Assembly: GCA_032173965.1 (NCBI GenBank)
Contig: CM063283.1
Location: 36,991,743-37,055,742 of the forward strand
Reading direction: 5' to 3'
Source of the DNA: Sitta carolinensis
Lineage: Eukaryota; Chordata; Aves; Passeriformes; Sittidae
DNA length: 64,000 bases
The position numbers and the translations under genes were made by a program. Shown piece after piece: positions 24,060 through 35,408 of the stretch; position 1 is the stretch's first letter; every line of letters begins with the position of its first letter. The notes beneath the pieces are model-generated. The model saw only the letters and a program-made list of their open reading frames with translations. It was not told the origin of the DNA and did no database searches.

Positions 24060-24900
24060 TTAACTGCTTAATTTTCTCTATCAAGATGGCAATATTATAT
24101 ACCACCAAATGTCCACAGTGGAGAGAAGGTACTTTGTATTGTTGAAGTGATGTTCATTAAGGTCTGCTGTGCATGCAAAGAAGGTGGTATTTATGTTGGT
24201 AGGGTTTCAACGTGGGCCTGATGCCAAGAAACCATAATTCAGCTACTTTTTCAGGAAGCTGGGAGTACCTTACCATGGTAGGGGGTCCCACTATTTGGCT
24301 TGTGAATTCTGGTATTTTCCCTACTCTGATATCATTACAACTTACATACATTTTATATGGAATTTCATGCTATAAGAATAACTTTGCAACTTCTGGATGA
24401 AAAAAAACGGGCATTTTAAAGTAATGCATATCTGCCATTTGTTTTGCTGCCTCTTTAGTATAATGATCCCAGTACCACAGAACTACATCTCCTCCCTTGT
24501 CAGCAGGATTTATGGTAATGTTTTGCTGTTTTTGTAAATTATGTAACACACACTGCTCCTCCTTTGTTATATAGTGAAATTCAGTGTGTTGTTTTAATTG
24601 TTTGATTGATTTTTTTTTCCTTTGGCATTTGTCTACACTGAAATGTCTGAGATTTTCTACGATGAACAATTGAGAAGAGTGTCTTTTGTCTGAATTTCTG
24701 AAGATGTCAGGAGGTTTAGGAATGTTTGTAATAAGTCTTTTGTTTTGTGAAGTCTAGAATTGGGTATGCCAACCAGTATGAAAGGTGTTGAGCATTGTTC
24801 TATCTTTTAAAAATATCAGCACATTTTTTAACAGGAACAAATGCCTCTTTTTCACATAGTACTGAATATTCAGCAGCTTTTAGTGGTTCATATTTATTGT
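24060..24900 (-). mobile_element. Decayed Penelope-like retroelement RT fragment
   Basis: Penelope-like elements encode a reverse transcriptase related to telomerase, often with a GIY-YIG endonuclease. On the minus strand, the frame at 24669-24370 reads ITKEEQCVLHNLQKQQNITI then NPADKGGDVVLW and a Y..EA..QM.D..Y pattern. This matches the signature upstream RT region of the family (…IKPADKGGAVV…Y..EA.RQL.D..Y). Further downstream, another frame (24351-24157) has IPEFTSQIVGPP..VRYSQLPEKVAELWF, resembling the LPKIHK…PPGRPI…S…..EK.….F block. Around 24085-24125 a TVDI..WYIILP string resembles RT motif A, with its aspartate codon at 24111-24113. Upstream, near 24800-24890, a VLCEKEAFVPVKK string fits the N-terminal block. 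Stops and frame changes show it is dead. No GIY-YIG part or terminal repeat is recognised. Confidence 0.62.
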
Positions 24901-26339
24901 TGCAATGTTAATAATGCTTTAAACACTCTACTACATGGGATACCTAGAATATAGGTTGCTTGGTGCAGTGAATATGGAAGCAATAGCAAGATGCCCATGG
25001 ATTTAACAGACCGTGTGCTACCCTTCTGCCTGAAACAAATAGCTTCCTTAGAAGATCCCAGTACCAATTTACTAAAGCAATTTAAAAATATTTAAATTTT
25101 AAAATTAAAAAAATTACTTACATTATCTGCCACACATGATGGTCTGGAATGTAAAAGAGTCAACAGGTGGAATCTCCACCTTCCTGCATTTCCAGTGAAT
25201 CTGCTTTTTTTGTAACTCTTTCAGGTAGTGAGACCTGACCAAAAATGGCTCAGCGGCTCTGTTTCCCTTTTGTAAGGGACTTGCGAAACAGTCAAGTACA
25301 AAGCTGGCATATTTTTAGAATATTTTTTTTTCTTACCTAATTTCATTTTTTACTTAGGTATACCAAATATGCCTGTTGTTCAAAGGATGATTCTGGGATA
25401 GTATTTTTGAAAAAACATGCCTGTAATTCTCTAGCTGCTGTGTATAGGCTGGCTGAGACCGAGCAGCCCAGGTCTGCATTTTCTAGCTTCTAGCTTTTCT
25501 AGGTCAATGTTAAAACACTACCAAAGCAACTGTTCCTCAGAAGCTTTCAAAGACAAGCTGAATTTATGTTAATTTCAGTATTTCCTGTATTTAAAATGAT
25601 CAAGGCCCCAGTCAGGATTACTGGTCACTGAAATTCGGGATTATTTGAATGATAAGTATGAATATATATACTTGCTGTGTTTTATATTTTTAGAAACAAT
25701 GTGTATTTTTTACTGCCATGACTCCCTTTTTCCCCTGAAGTTGTGTTTCTTATTGAATGCTTTAAGTTTCTTTACCGATGTAGCATTTTCTGTGGCTGCA
25801 AGCAGGACTTGAGGTGAAAACAATGGAGATCTGGCAGTTAACCTCCAAGCTGACCTACATAAAAAAACACTTGTTCAGTATCCGTAATGTATATTTATGT
25901 ATATTTAATTATAAAAGTTTTTTAGTTGATTGGGGTTTTTTTTGTTTAATTATACTGCTATGAAACCCTTTAAACACTTTATATGTGCAGAGATAGAGGG
26001 GAAGACAGATTTAGCTCAATGAAGTTTCAGTTACTATCTTCCACCATTGCTGTTACTATGTTACTATTGTGATTATTATTTTTTTATCACTATTCTGAGA
26101 CGATGGTTCATGTTTTGGAAGAAGGAGTTCTTTAAGATATTGTAGCTGTAAGAATTGTAGTTATCTCAGATTCCAATATAAATAATGTTTTTGTCTGTAC
26201 TTGTAGCCATTATTGAAAATACGTTTTGGAAGAAAGATAAATATTAAATCTCCACTAGTGTTTAGTGAATTATTCTGCAGGTTCATGATTGCTCTTGAAA
26301 AGCTAGATAATATTTTGATAGTTGGTTTTAATAGACATC
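24901..26339. other. Intronic sequence, no gene seen
   Basis: AT-rich, with TAAATATTTAAATTTTAAAATT-like low complexity near 25080-25120. No supported gene, RNA or identifiable element. Confidence 0.55.
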
Positions 26340-26530
26340 TTTTTTTTTGCTACTGCAGATCTGTGCCCGCAGACCTGCTCATGAAACAACTCAACAATCA
26401 AATGCTTCTTTTTATTTGGAACATAATTGCATTGTATTTTAGTTACTGCTCTGGAAACGTCTCATGTTTGCAAATCGGATTCCAGAAGAATAGATTCATG
26501 TCTAAATGAGCTTGTATTTGAGGCTTTTAC
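26340..26530. promoter_or_regulatory. Candidate conserved noncoding element
   Basis: Unique, repeat-free sequence with ACATAATTGCATTG and TTTGCAAATCGG words follows a pyrimidine-rich TGCTACTGCAG (26348-26358). Composition resembles conserved enhancers. The preceding acceptor-like site is treated as chance. Confidence 0.22.
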
Positions 26531-26566
26531 TGGTTTCAAAGAGCTTTATTACAGTTGTATCTCTGC

Positions 26567-26591
26567 TTTTTTTTTTTTTTTTTTTTTTTTT
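26567..26591 (+). repeat. T25 homopolymer
   Basis: An uninterrupted T tract without a recognisable neighbouring element. Confidence 0.9.
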
Positions 26592-28992
26592 ATACGACTT
26601 TGAACTGCTTTTGTCTTACCAAGTGCCTTTCTGTGATATCTTATAAGCCATTTGAAATGGAGCATGCGGTTTAGATCAGCTACAATGAAGTTCCTTGGAT
26701 AAGTGAGTGTTCCTGTGAATCTTAAAATATTCTTCACTCAGCTTTTTGTAGTTCTACTGTCATTTTTTCTCAAGATTATCAGAACAGAAATAATGGCTTC
26801 CATCCCTTCTTAAAGATGTTTGAGTTCAAGTACGAAAAGAAAAGGGAATTTACCTATGCCTACTCCTAATCATTCGTATAAAAATATTCCCCTTAAAAAT
26901 TTGACAGGGAGCTCCTAATATTTTCCTGCATCTTAATTCAGATAACTGCAAATGTAAAATAAAATGTGATAATTGGTTTTGCAAGCTAAAAAATAATTTT
27001 CACTATTAAGTTTATGAACTATGAAAGATTTTCAATTGGTAGTTTTTAAGGTATCTAATGTACTTTTTCCTACAATTTTCAATTTATATCACCTCCTTCT
27101 ACTTTATACTTTTTTTTTTCTTAATATAACAGCACACTTAAGTCATTGTAAGTCTTTCTTTATCCAAGCTGGCTAAGTTAGACTAGTTTCTAGGATGTGT
27201 ACGCAAGTCACCTTAGTGTAATAGTGGAGGTACACTTGTGTTTTTGTGGTTTTGTGCACCTGTTTATGTTCTGTCACTTTCCAAATAATTCCATGAGCTG
27301 TTTCCATGCTTCAAAACCCTTTAGTTCACTTTTCTCATTTTGTTTCAGTGTGTTCATCTCATCATCAGATATCAACATATCAGCATGTCTCCCTTTCACT
27401 CACTTTCTGAAGCTAGCTCAGGTCTCTTGCTCAGGAAATTTTAAAGTTAGAGATATTTCTTTGGAGTTCCTTCAGAAACTGCTGAAATTAAAGAAGAAAT
27501 TACAAATAAGGCACTGGATGTTCTGCATTTATGAAAAGTAGTTAGACTCATTTGTGTTATGAACAAGCAGTCAGGAAAGATAGGCACCTTTTACCTTTAT
27601 TGCCAGAAGGAAGATAAATATATGGAGAGAGTAAATAAATGGCCTGTCTCTATAATACAGTTTTAGAATTTCTGCTTTAGGTTCCATAATAACTTATACT
27701 TAATGAAATATTTCAGGAGAGTAATCAAACTTTTCTCAGATTTAAAGTAATTGTATTGATTCTTCACATATCAGTCAAAGTTTGCTTCGTCTCTGCCTCC
27801 TGTTATGTTTTTTTTTTAGTTTTTTTTTACTTTTACATTTGCTTGCTGCATGCTTATCAGCTGCTAACATTATTGAAATTTTGTTTCCTGGGTAGGTGCT
27901 TTCAGATCTTCACTTCTTCTCTTTGATAAGTTAAATAGCTTGAGCTCATTAAATCTTTTGCAGTCTTTTTTTTTTTTTTTTTTTTTTTTTTCCCTTTCCT
28001 TTGCAGTCCTTTTTTATCTTTCATATGCTCATCATGTCTAACATTTATTTTGCCCTTGTTTAAGCTTGCATAGCCTAGTTTTTTTTGGTAAACAATGGTG
28101 GGGTTTAGTGGTACTGTAGAGATATAACAGATTAAAATTTCGGTGGAGCAAAGAGAACTTTGTTAATAATACTATTGCTGCAGGAAAAGCGGTGGGACTC
28201 CTCAAACAGCAAAAATGTGTTAGTTTTGCTGGCTTAACAGCAGTAAAGAGTGGCAAAAACTGAACTGTGAGGAGGCATTTGCCTTAGTACTCTCCAAAAG
28301 CTGGTCTGCTCAGTAAGAAGATGATATTTTCCAAGTTATTTCTTGGAATGAAGTTGAATGAAGTTGTTATTTAAGAATTGATATTTGTTTTTATTTGTTT
28401 TATTTGTATACTTGTTTTAAGGTTTGGTGTTTTTAAAATATTGTGTACTATGTGAATTTTTTGCAGAAAAGTCAGGGTCCAGTGACATGAGTAATTATAA
28501 GAATGACATTTCTAGTGAAAATCTCTTTTAAGTATTTGAAATAGTTCCTGTTTCCATAGTAAAAAAGGAAGTGATTTGAGATAGGGACATGAAGTACAGA
28601 CATTACCAGACTTTTCAGTTCTGATCCTTTAACTGTAATACTCATGCTGTAAGATAGAGTATCTTACAAATTTTCAGGGTCAAATAGCATTGAAGGACTG
28701 GTGTTCAAAAGGAAAAAAAAATCTTTAGTCTGCTAGCAAATAGATCTATTAAGTGTTAAACAGTGTGAGATAAAATACATGATTAAGGACTCTTGACTAC
28801 AGCTAGAGTAACCCAACAATTAATTGAGATTGTTGAAACAAGCCCAAGGAATAGTCCAATAATAGAACATTTTCAGAAATTAATGGGGAAGAAGGTAACA
28901 AAGCATCTGACTGATGCATGGCATTCTGAAATGAAAAATCAGATACAGTCTGTAAGCAAATTGCAGGAAAGAGCAGACTTTGGCTAAGCATA
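26592..28992. other. Intronic sequence, no gene seen
   Basis: Holds a T26 tract (27966-27991) and a short duplication TGAATGAAGTTG near 28345-28372. The open frame at 28793-28987 next to a CR1 tail does not resemble a CR1 product or any family I know. Confidence 0.55.
27966..27991 (+). repeat. T26 homopolymer
   Basis: An uninterrupted T tract followed by a CCCTTTCCTTTGCAG pyrimidine-rich stretch. No retroelement body is seen. Confidence 0.9.
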
Positions 28993-29094
28993 TGTGGATG
29001 CAGTCCTGTGCAATGTGCTCTAGGATGACCCTGCTTAAGTAGGGAGGTGACCCACTGTGGTCTTTTCCAACTGCATCCATCCTGTGATTCTGTA
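28993..29094 (+). mobile_element. CR1 LINE 3'-end fragment (sense)
   Basis: The text GATGACCCTGCTTAAGTAGGG, then CCCACTGTGGTC, TTCCAACTGCATCC and a terminal CCTGTGATTCTGTA, follows the order of the CR1 3' untranslated end. The element is 5'-truncated to about 100 bases, as is usual for CR1 copies. The terminal GATTCTGT unit sets the orientation as +. Confidence 0.8.
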
Positions 29095-29239
29095 CTGTGT
29101 TTATGCCATTCAGTTATCTTTATGATGATAGTTATCTTAAAAGATATTAAGTTTATATTTTTAACTTTTATAGTGGATTATAGAATTAGAATTTCTTATT
29201 AAATTTCTGTTTTGTTTGTTTTCATTCTTACTGGTATAC

Positions 29240-29262
29240 TTTTTTTTTTTTTTTTTTTTTTT
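29240..29262 (+). repeat. T23 homopolymer
   Basis: A pure T tract lies between two CR1 pieces. CR1 lacks poly(A), so it is not a CR1 tail. Confidence 0.88.
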
Positions 29263-29519
29263 GAGATGTTGGATTTTATTAAAGATCATAGGACATTTCT
29301 GAGGTGTAGAAACAGGGGGAAGGGTTATTGCAGAAAAACATTAAGATCTCTATCTCTAAATTTTCGTCCATTAATGTTGTCGTTGGAGATGGGCTCTTTA
29401 TTCATGGGTTTGTGGAGTCTGACTCAACTAACCACAACCATTAACAGTTTTCAGGTTGAGAGCTTGGAGTATTATGTAGGTTTTGTGTGAGCAGGAAATC
29501 ATCTTCTTTATTCTGTGGA

Positions 29520-30848
29520 GGTTAGCCAGTCTGACACCCATGTGCAAGAAGGTTGTAAGGGGGATCCAGGCAACTACAGACCTGCCAGCCTGACCTCAGT
29601 GCTGGGGAAGGTCATGGAACAGATCATTTTGAGTGCCATCGTGTGGAATGTACAGGGTAACCAAGTGATCAGACCTAGCCAGCATGAGTTTGGGAAAGGC
29701 AGGTCCTGCTTGACCAACATGATCTCCTTCTATGACATGGTGATACACCTCTGGTGGATGAGGGAAAGGCTGTGGCTATTGTCTGCCTGGACTTTAGTAA
29801 GGCCTTTGACATTGTCTCCCACAACATTCTCCCAGAAAATCTGGCCGCTCATGGCATGGACAGATGCACCCTTTGCTGGAGTGAGAACTGGCTGGGTCCA
29901 GAAAGTTGTGAGTGGTGGTACATCCAGCTGACATCCACTCCCCAGTGGTGTTCCCCAGGGCTCAGTATTTGGTCCAGTCCTGTTAAATATCCATGATTTG
30001 AAAGGGGGGTTGAGTAAGTAAGTTCACAGATGACACCAGCCTAGGGAGGTTTGTTGATCTGCTGGAGGGTAGGAAGGCTCAGCAGAGGCATCTGGACAGG
30101 CTGGATTGATGGGCTGAGGGCTGCAGCTGAGTCACGACAACCCATGCAGTGCTACAGGCTGGGGGAAATCTATCTGGAAGGCTGCCCAGTGGGAAAGGAT
30201 CTGGGTGCTGGTTGACAGTAGCTGAACATGAACCATCAATGTGCCCAGGTGGCCAAGAAGACCGGTGGCATCCTGGCCTGTATCAGCAGCAGTGCGGCCA
30301 GCAGGACCAGGGCAGTGATTGTCCCACTGCACTTGGCACTGGTGAGGCCACACCTTTAGTGCTGTGTCTGGTTTTGGACCCTTCACCACAAGGATACTGA
30401 GGTGCTGGAGTGTGTCCATAGAAGGACAGCGGAGCTGGTGAAGGGTCTAGAGGTCATGTCCTGTGGGAATGGCTGAGGGAGCTTGGGTTGTTGATCCTGC
30501 AGAAAAGGAAGCTCAGAGGAGATCTCACTACAACGTGAAGGGAGGTTGTAGTGAGGTGGGAGTTGGTCTCTTCTCCCAGGCAGTTAGTGAGAGGACGAGA
30601 GGACATAGCCCCAGGCTGTGCCAAGGTAACTTCAGGCTGGACATAAGGATGAATTTCTTCACTGAAAGGATGGTTAAACACTGGAATGGACAGCCCAGGG
30701 TGATGGTGGAGTCACCATCCTGGGAAATGGTCAAGAAACAACTGGATGTGGCACTTAGGGTTCTGTTTAGTTTAGCCGATAAGGTGATGTTCAGTCAAAG
30801 GCTGGACTTGATGATCTTTTCAATCTTAGTGATTCTACGATTCTGTGT
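29520..30848 (+). mobile_element. CR1 LINE, 5'-truncated, decayed reverse-transcriptase ORF and 3' end
   Basis: CR1 is the dominant non-LTR retrotransposon of birds and other sauropsids. The ORF2 part begins with GDPGNYRPASLTSVLGKVME, continues through GRSCLTNMISFYD and a second frame with LDFSKAFDIVSHNILPENLA, then PQWCSPGLSIW (a degraded PQGSVLGP block). The catalytic FADD box appears as FTDDT at 30023-30037. The C-terminal part is legible as GGCSEVGVGLFSQAV and FRLDIRMNFFTERMVKHWNG (30520-30760), and the 3' end as GATTCTACGATTCTGT at 30830-30845. Stops and frameshifts break it into at least three frames, so it is inactive. The 5' end and the endonuclease domain are missing. It lies in sense with DACH1. 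The left boundary is approximate. Confidence 0.93.
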
Positions 30849-32304
30849 TGTTTATGGAATATAAAGTCAGACTCGTTACCTATCCTGGAATAAATAACTC
30901 ACTTTGCTTAGTATCTGCTCACCAGCACCTTGAGTTGCGCCACCATATTGCTTTCTGATAGCATATCTGTTCATGAACAGCAACCAACTGTGCAGGATGC
31001 TGGTGCTCTCAGCCCAGGAAGCTGTTTCAGCTTATGTGTAGTACAGATCTTATCCCCAACAAAACATAATTGTTACTTGATGCACTTGCTGCATTTTGTA
31101 CCTAAGTTAATAGTTAGTAGAGGCAGTTGTGCACTTGGGAGGAATGCCCTGTTGAGGTTCTCAGTGTGTTTTACAGAAGAGCTGTAGTTCATGTTCAGAC
31201 TCGAAATGGGCACATTTATTTGAATGAAAGCAATCTGAATAAGGTCATAGAAAATGGGTTATGGATTATGCCATATCCTTTTTTCTGCATTTTTTTCTGC
31301 ATTCTGAATTTTGTGTTGAAGGCAAGATTCTTGTAATCGAACTACTTGGGCTCGCTTTACAGTCTGACATGCAACTCAAGAAAAATAAGAAAAATTAAGA
31401 AAAAGTGGTTTTTTTTCATGGATTTTTTTATTTTTAAACTGTGAATTCAGGGTCTTGTAATTTTTTTAATAGCCAGTTCTTCAAAGATAATGACAGAAGT
31501 GAGTCACATGCAGGTTTAATCTACTTTCCTAGTCTGTAAAGACACAAAAATTTGTGGTTCTTTTGAAACTTAGGCTTTTGTATTTCATGCTTAGAGCATC
31601 ACTGGAAGGATGTGCATTTGGGGAGCAAGAATTAGTGATAGCACCCATTAAAAAATTAGCCACTAATAGGGTATGTTTTCACAGCACAAGGTAAGTGTGA
31701 CTGCAGCAGGAGCCAGTAACTTTGCCAGCATTTGTAACAGGAGCAGTGGAGGTCTGGCAGTGTGGTCTAGCAGCTCGAGTATTGTCCCTTTAAAAGCCTG
31801 TACCAAGCATTACAGTTGCCAATTCCTGATGAAGGCAGTGCAGCAGTGTCTTCACTAATATTCTCACCTATGCGAGCTAAATTAAAAGTGAGATGAATGC
31901 TCTGATATAACCACATTTTCATTTTATGTAGATCAAGACAGGCTGCAACACATTTCTTCTAGACAAGGTTAAGAACTCTCCGCTGTCCCTGAACAACAGT
32001 GTTCTAATTAAACAGGAGTATGGTAAGCAGGTTGTTTCCCTGCTCAGACCAGCTGAAAATTAAACTTTTTTTTTCCCCTCTTTGGACGGACTAGTTTTCG
32101 GTTGGACCAATTATTCAAAGTGTCTTGGCACAAATTCTAGTGCCTGTGTGGAGGAAGGAGTGCAATACTTGTCTTGGAACAGGAGGAAGACAACACTGTA
32201 AATTGGTGGCCTCAGTGTAGATGAACTTTAACTGTTGTAGAAGCACATACTTAGATTTGAACACTTTTAGGTAGCTTTATTCCTGTTAGGGTGTGTTTTG
32301 GGCC

Positions 32305-32330
32305 TTTTTTTTTTTTTTTTTTTTTTTTTT
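32305..32330 (+). repeat. T26 homopolymer
   Basis: An uninterrupted T tract after GTGTGTTTTGGGCC. No adjoining retroelement is recognised. Confidence 0.9.
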
Positions 32331-32502
32331 ATTATGTGAAAGGAAACCTGAGCAAAATTAGTAGAACACCAATCCTGAACATTGTCTCTTAGGTCTCATG
32401 AATGTTTGACAACTTTTTGCTATTCAGATTTGGAATTCAGGGTAAGGTAACTTGTAAAGAACATTTAAACACCATGGGAAAATACTAGTTATTGAAAATC
32501 AA

Positions 32503-32522
32503 CTAGACTAGGCTAGACTAGG
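32503..32522. repeat. Tandem duplication of CTAGACTAGG
   Basis: Two perfect 10-base copies in direct tandem. A short unique duplication with no assigned role. Confidence 0.8.
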
Positions 32523-35369
32523 ATTTCAGTTCTGAAATAAAATGTGTCCTAAGGATGGAAAGGTAGGCTAGGCATTTTTTCACCAGAGCTGAGATTTTGT
32601 AGTATTAAGGGTAAGTTAAGATGGGTTGTGACTTAAAAATGAAAAATTGCAAGCAATGGTGACCAATATTTCCCGTTTGATTCATGGCAAAGTTTCAACC
32701 TAACTAACCAACATAATGAGGTGCAGCAGGATCATGAGATGAAGGAAACTGCCTCAAGACATGTGAAATGTATTAAAGGTCCTACAGTGACAGAGGAGGA
32801 ATGAAGTTTTGAGAATGCCAGCTATGATGGACATCTGAAGTTGGTGTACCCAGGAGTAAAATTTTGTAACTCCCATTCTATACAATCTTTGATTTTTACA
32901 CCAATCTTTGCATTTGCCTTCTAGAGAATCAAATCAGGAGAAGATGCTGATCATGACCAATATTTCTTAGAATGATTTTTCACTCCTCTAGCCGTTATTA
33001 GCTGTAGAATTAAGCTATTAGTGGAAGATAATTCTCTTATTCTCTCCCTGGTTGGAACAACAGCTGGGAAGCCAACCCAAACTGTGCATTCCTAAGTGGA
33101 AGATGACACTGATGCTTCAGTGATTTCCATGCTCAGAAGACCTCTGAGTCATGTGTTTCACCAGATGTATGAATTCTGTAGGGGCCATGGTCCTTCTGGG
33201 CATCAGGGAGGTGGTTGGTGCTGCCAACCAACATTTAATTTTCCACTCTTTGGCCTGTTAGTTTTTAGTAGCTATTTCTCCTTCCAGAAGTATGGATTTC
33301 TTAAAATTGTATTTATTTTTTTAGGAAAAAATGGGTATTGTTGGTCTGTTTTCATATTTTCATTTCTTTGTCCAGTCAGCTGTGTTCGCCAAGTCAGGAA
33401 TCAAGTTATTTCAAATGTAGTTTTTAGATGCAAACTAAGATAGTGGCTCCGTGTTACTGTTCACCTGGCAACTATTTTAAGTGGTTGCCTTCCCTGTTCC
33501 TTCCAATGATTCTGTCCTGTGCATTGCATTGATTCAATTCTTTCCTTAGCTGTCTAAACTGCTGCAGTGAAATATTTGTATTTAAAAAGAAAATACCACA
33601 ATGACAAACCAAGATCCAAATCCAACCAACCCAACACTTTTCAGACTTTTAGAAGTTTTTTCCACTTTCATTTCATGCATTTGACTTTGGAACACAGCCA
33701 GCCAAACAGTTGAACTAACATGATTATAGCGAGGAATGAGAACCTTTAGATGAGGAAAAACTGGAGGTAAAGGGAAGGAATGATGGGGAAATATATGGAA
33801 AACCTCTTATATTTGATCTGTTACTGACAGAATAATGACATGTAACAACAGCTTAAATGTCTAAAATATCACAGAAGGAGTGCAGAACAAATTTTTATGG
33901 CATGCTTTCTTCACCTTCAGAGTAATAACAAATTTGTGGTTATCATTATGGGGTGACTGTCAGGTGGAGTATCTGAAAATCTTAACAGCTTCTAATATTT
34001 CAAAGTTTTGTGATAATGATGGAGAAAGCATTAAATGTGCTGTACGCAAAGGACAGATTTTTTGTAAAAACATAGGGAGTTTCTTTACTTCTCTCTGTTG
34101 TATGACACATACAGTACCATTCATTTTGAAAATGTGGGTATATTTGTCCAAATAAAAATGTTATTTTAAGATCCCAGATAAACTATTACTAAGATTATTA
34201 CAGGATACAGTAGAAATCCAGGCTTAAGTGTCTGAAGGAATAAGGTTTTGTAGGGTGACAAGAGGAGACCTTCCAGTCACTTGTTCCAGACCAACAAGGT
34301 AAGAGACTTGTACACGGAGAAGTTACTTTAAGTAAGCTAACATATCATCTTAATGCTCTAGCTACTCCAAATTAACTTGCTCTTTGGAATTGTAGGACAT
34401 GATTCAATTGCATAAGCACAGGCACCTAGATGCATTCGAAACGCCCTAGGGTATCCTATCTGTTTTACAGCTGCTGTTCAGAGGAGCACAAGTCTTTCCC
34501 AGGTCTTTTGTCAAGTCTGCCAGCTCGTCTGCATGTCTTGGATACTTCAGGGCATCACAGATTGGCACGAGACTCATATTCAGGCAGTCAGTCAAACTCA
34601 TAGGGAAGAATTCAACTCAAGTTTCAGTCAATGGTGAAATACTTGATGCAGTCAAAGGAAGGCTCATTATTTTAAGGCAGACACCTACGTTTGCTCCACT
34701 GAATAGCTTTCTAACCTTCTTTGACTAGATCTTCTTTGACAATAATAGGAACTTAGACAACCACTTTCTAGATACCTAATTTTAGGCACTCCTCCCTTAC
34801 ATGCAGTAGGTAAGAAGCAGCATAATATATTTTTTAAGCAGTATGATTGAGAGTGAATTTCAGTCCATTAGCTTCAGGTATATGAAGTTTTTTAATTTGA
34901 GCTACACTCCCTTTATAGTCAAATGGAAAGGGACAGGCACCTCCAGAAAAGCCATTCATTTTCCTCAGAGTATATGGTAAGATAGACAAGATGAATTGCT
35001 TTCTGGAGATGCTACTCTTTATTCCTTTAACTATTGAAGGAGTCTTGATATGAGTTTAGACTAAGACAGCTATTAGATGTCTCAAGTTAGGGGCAGATAA
35101 TCCCACTTTAGTTGACCTCAGTCTAATTACCTAAACGTCAGCGTCTAGTGCCACTTGAGCTGCTTCTCTGTCTAGGAGTGCTCAGTGTGAGACACCTGTA
35201 AAGGCAGATACAGTGAGTTACTTTCAGGAGATCGCTTTCTTCTTAGGAGCCATCGCAATAACCCATGGAGACTAAAATGACTAAAATAAATTTACATGAC
35301 TGTTCAGGCAGCTGAATCCTACTTTACGTGTCAGTATGCAGATTTTGCCTAATGAAATGTGCTGTAAAT

Positions 35370-35370
<1 letters not shown>

Positions 35371-35406
<36 letters not shown>
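35371..35406 (+). repeat. T36 homopolymer
   Basis: An uninterrupted run of 36 T in unique intronic sequence. Confidence 0.9.

Positions 35407-35408
<2 letters not shown>

Noticed and set aside
26348..26510. Possible cryptic exon after TTTTTTTTTGCTACTGCAG with an open frame to 26509
   Set aside because: The acceptor-like signal is good, but there is no convincing donor and the translation is unlike DACH1 exon 2 or any known alternative exon.
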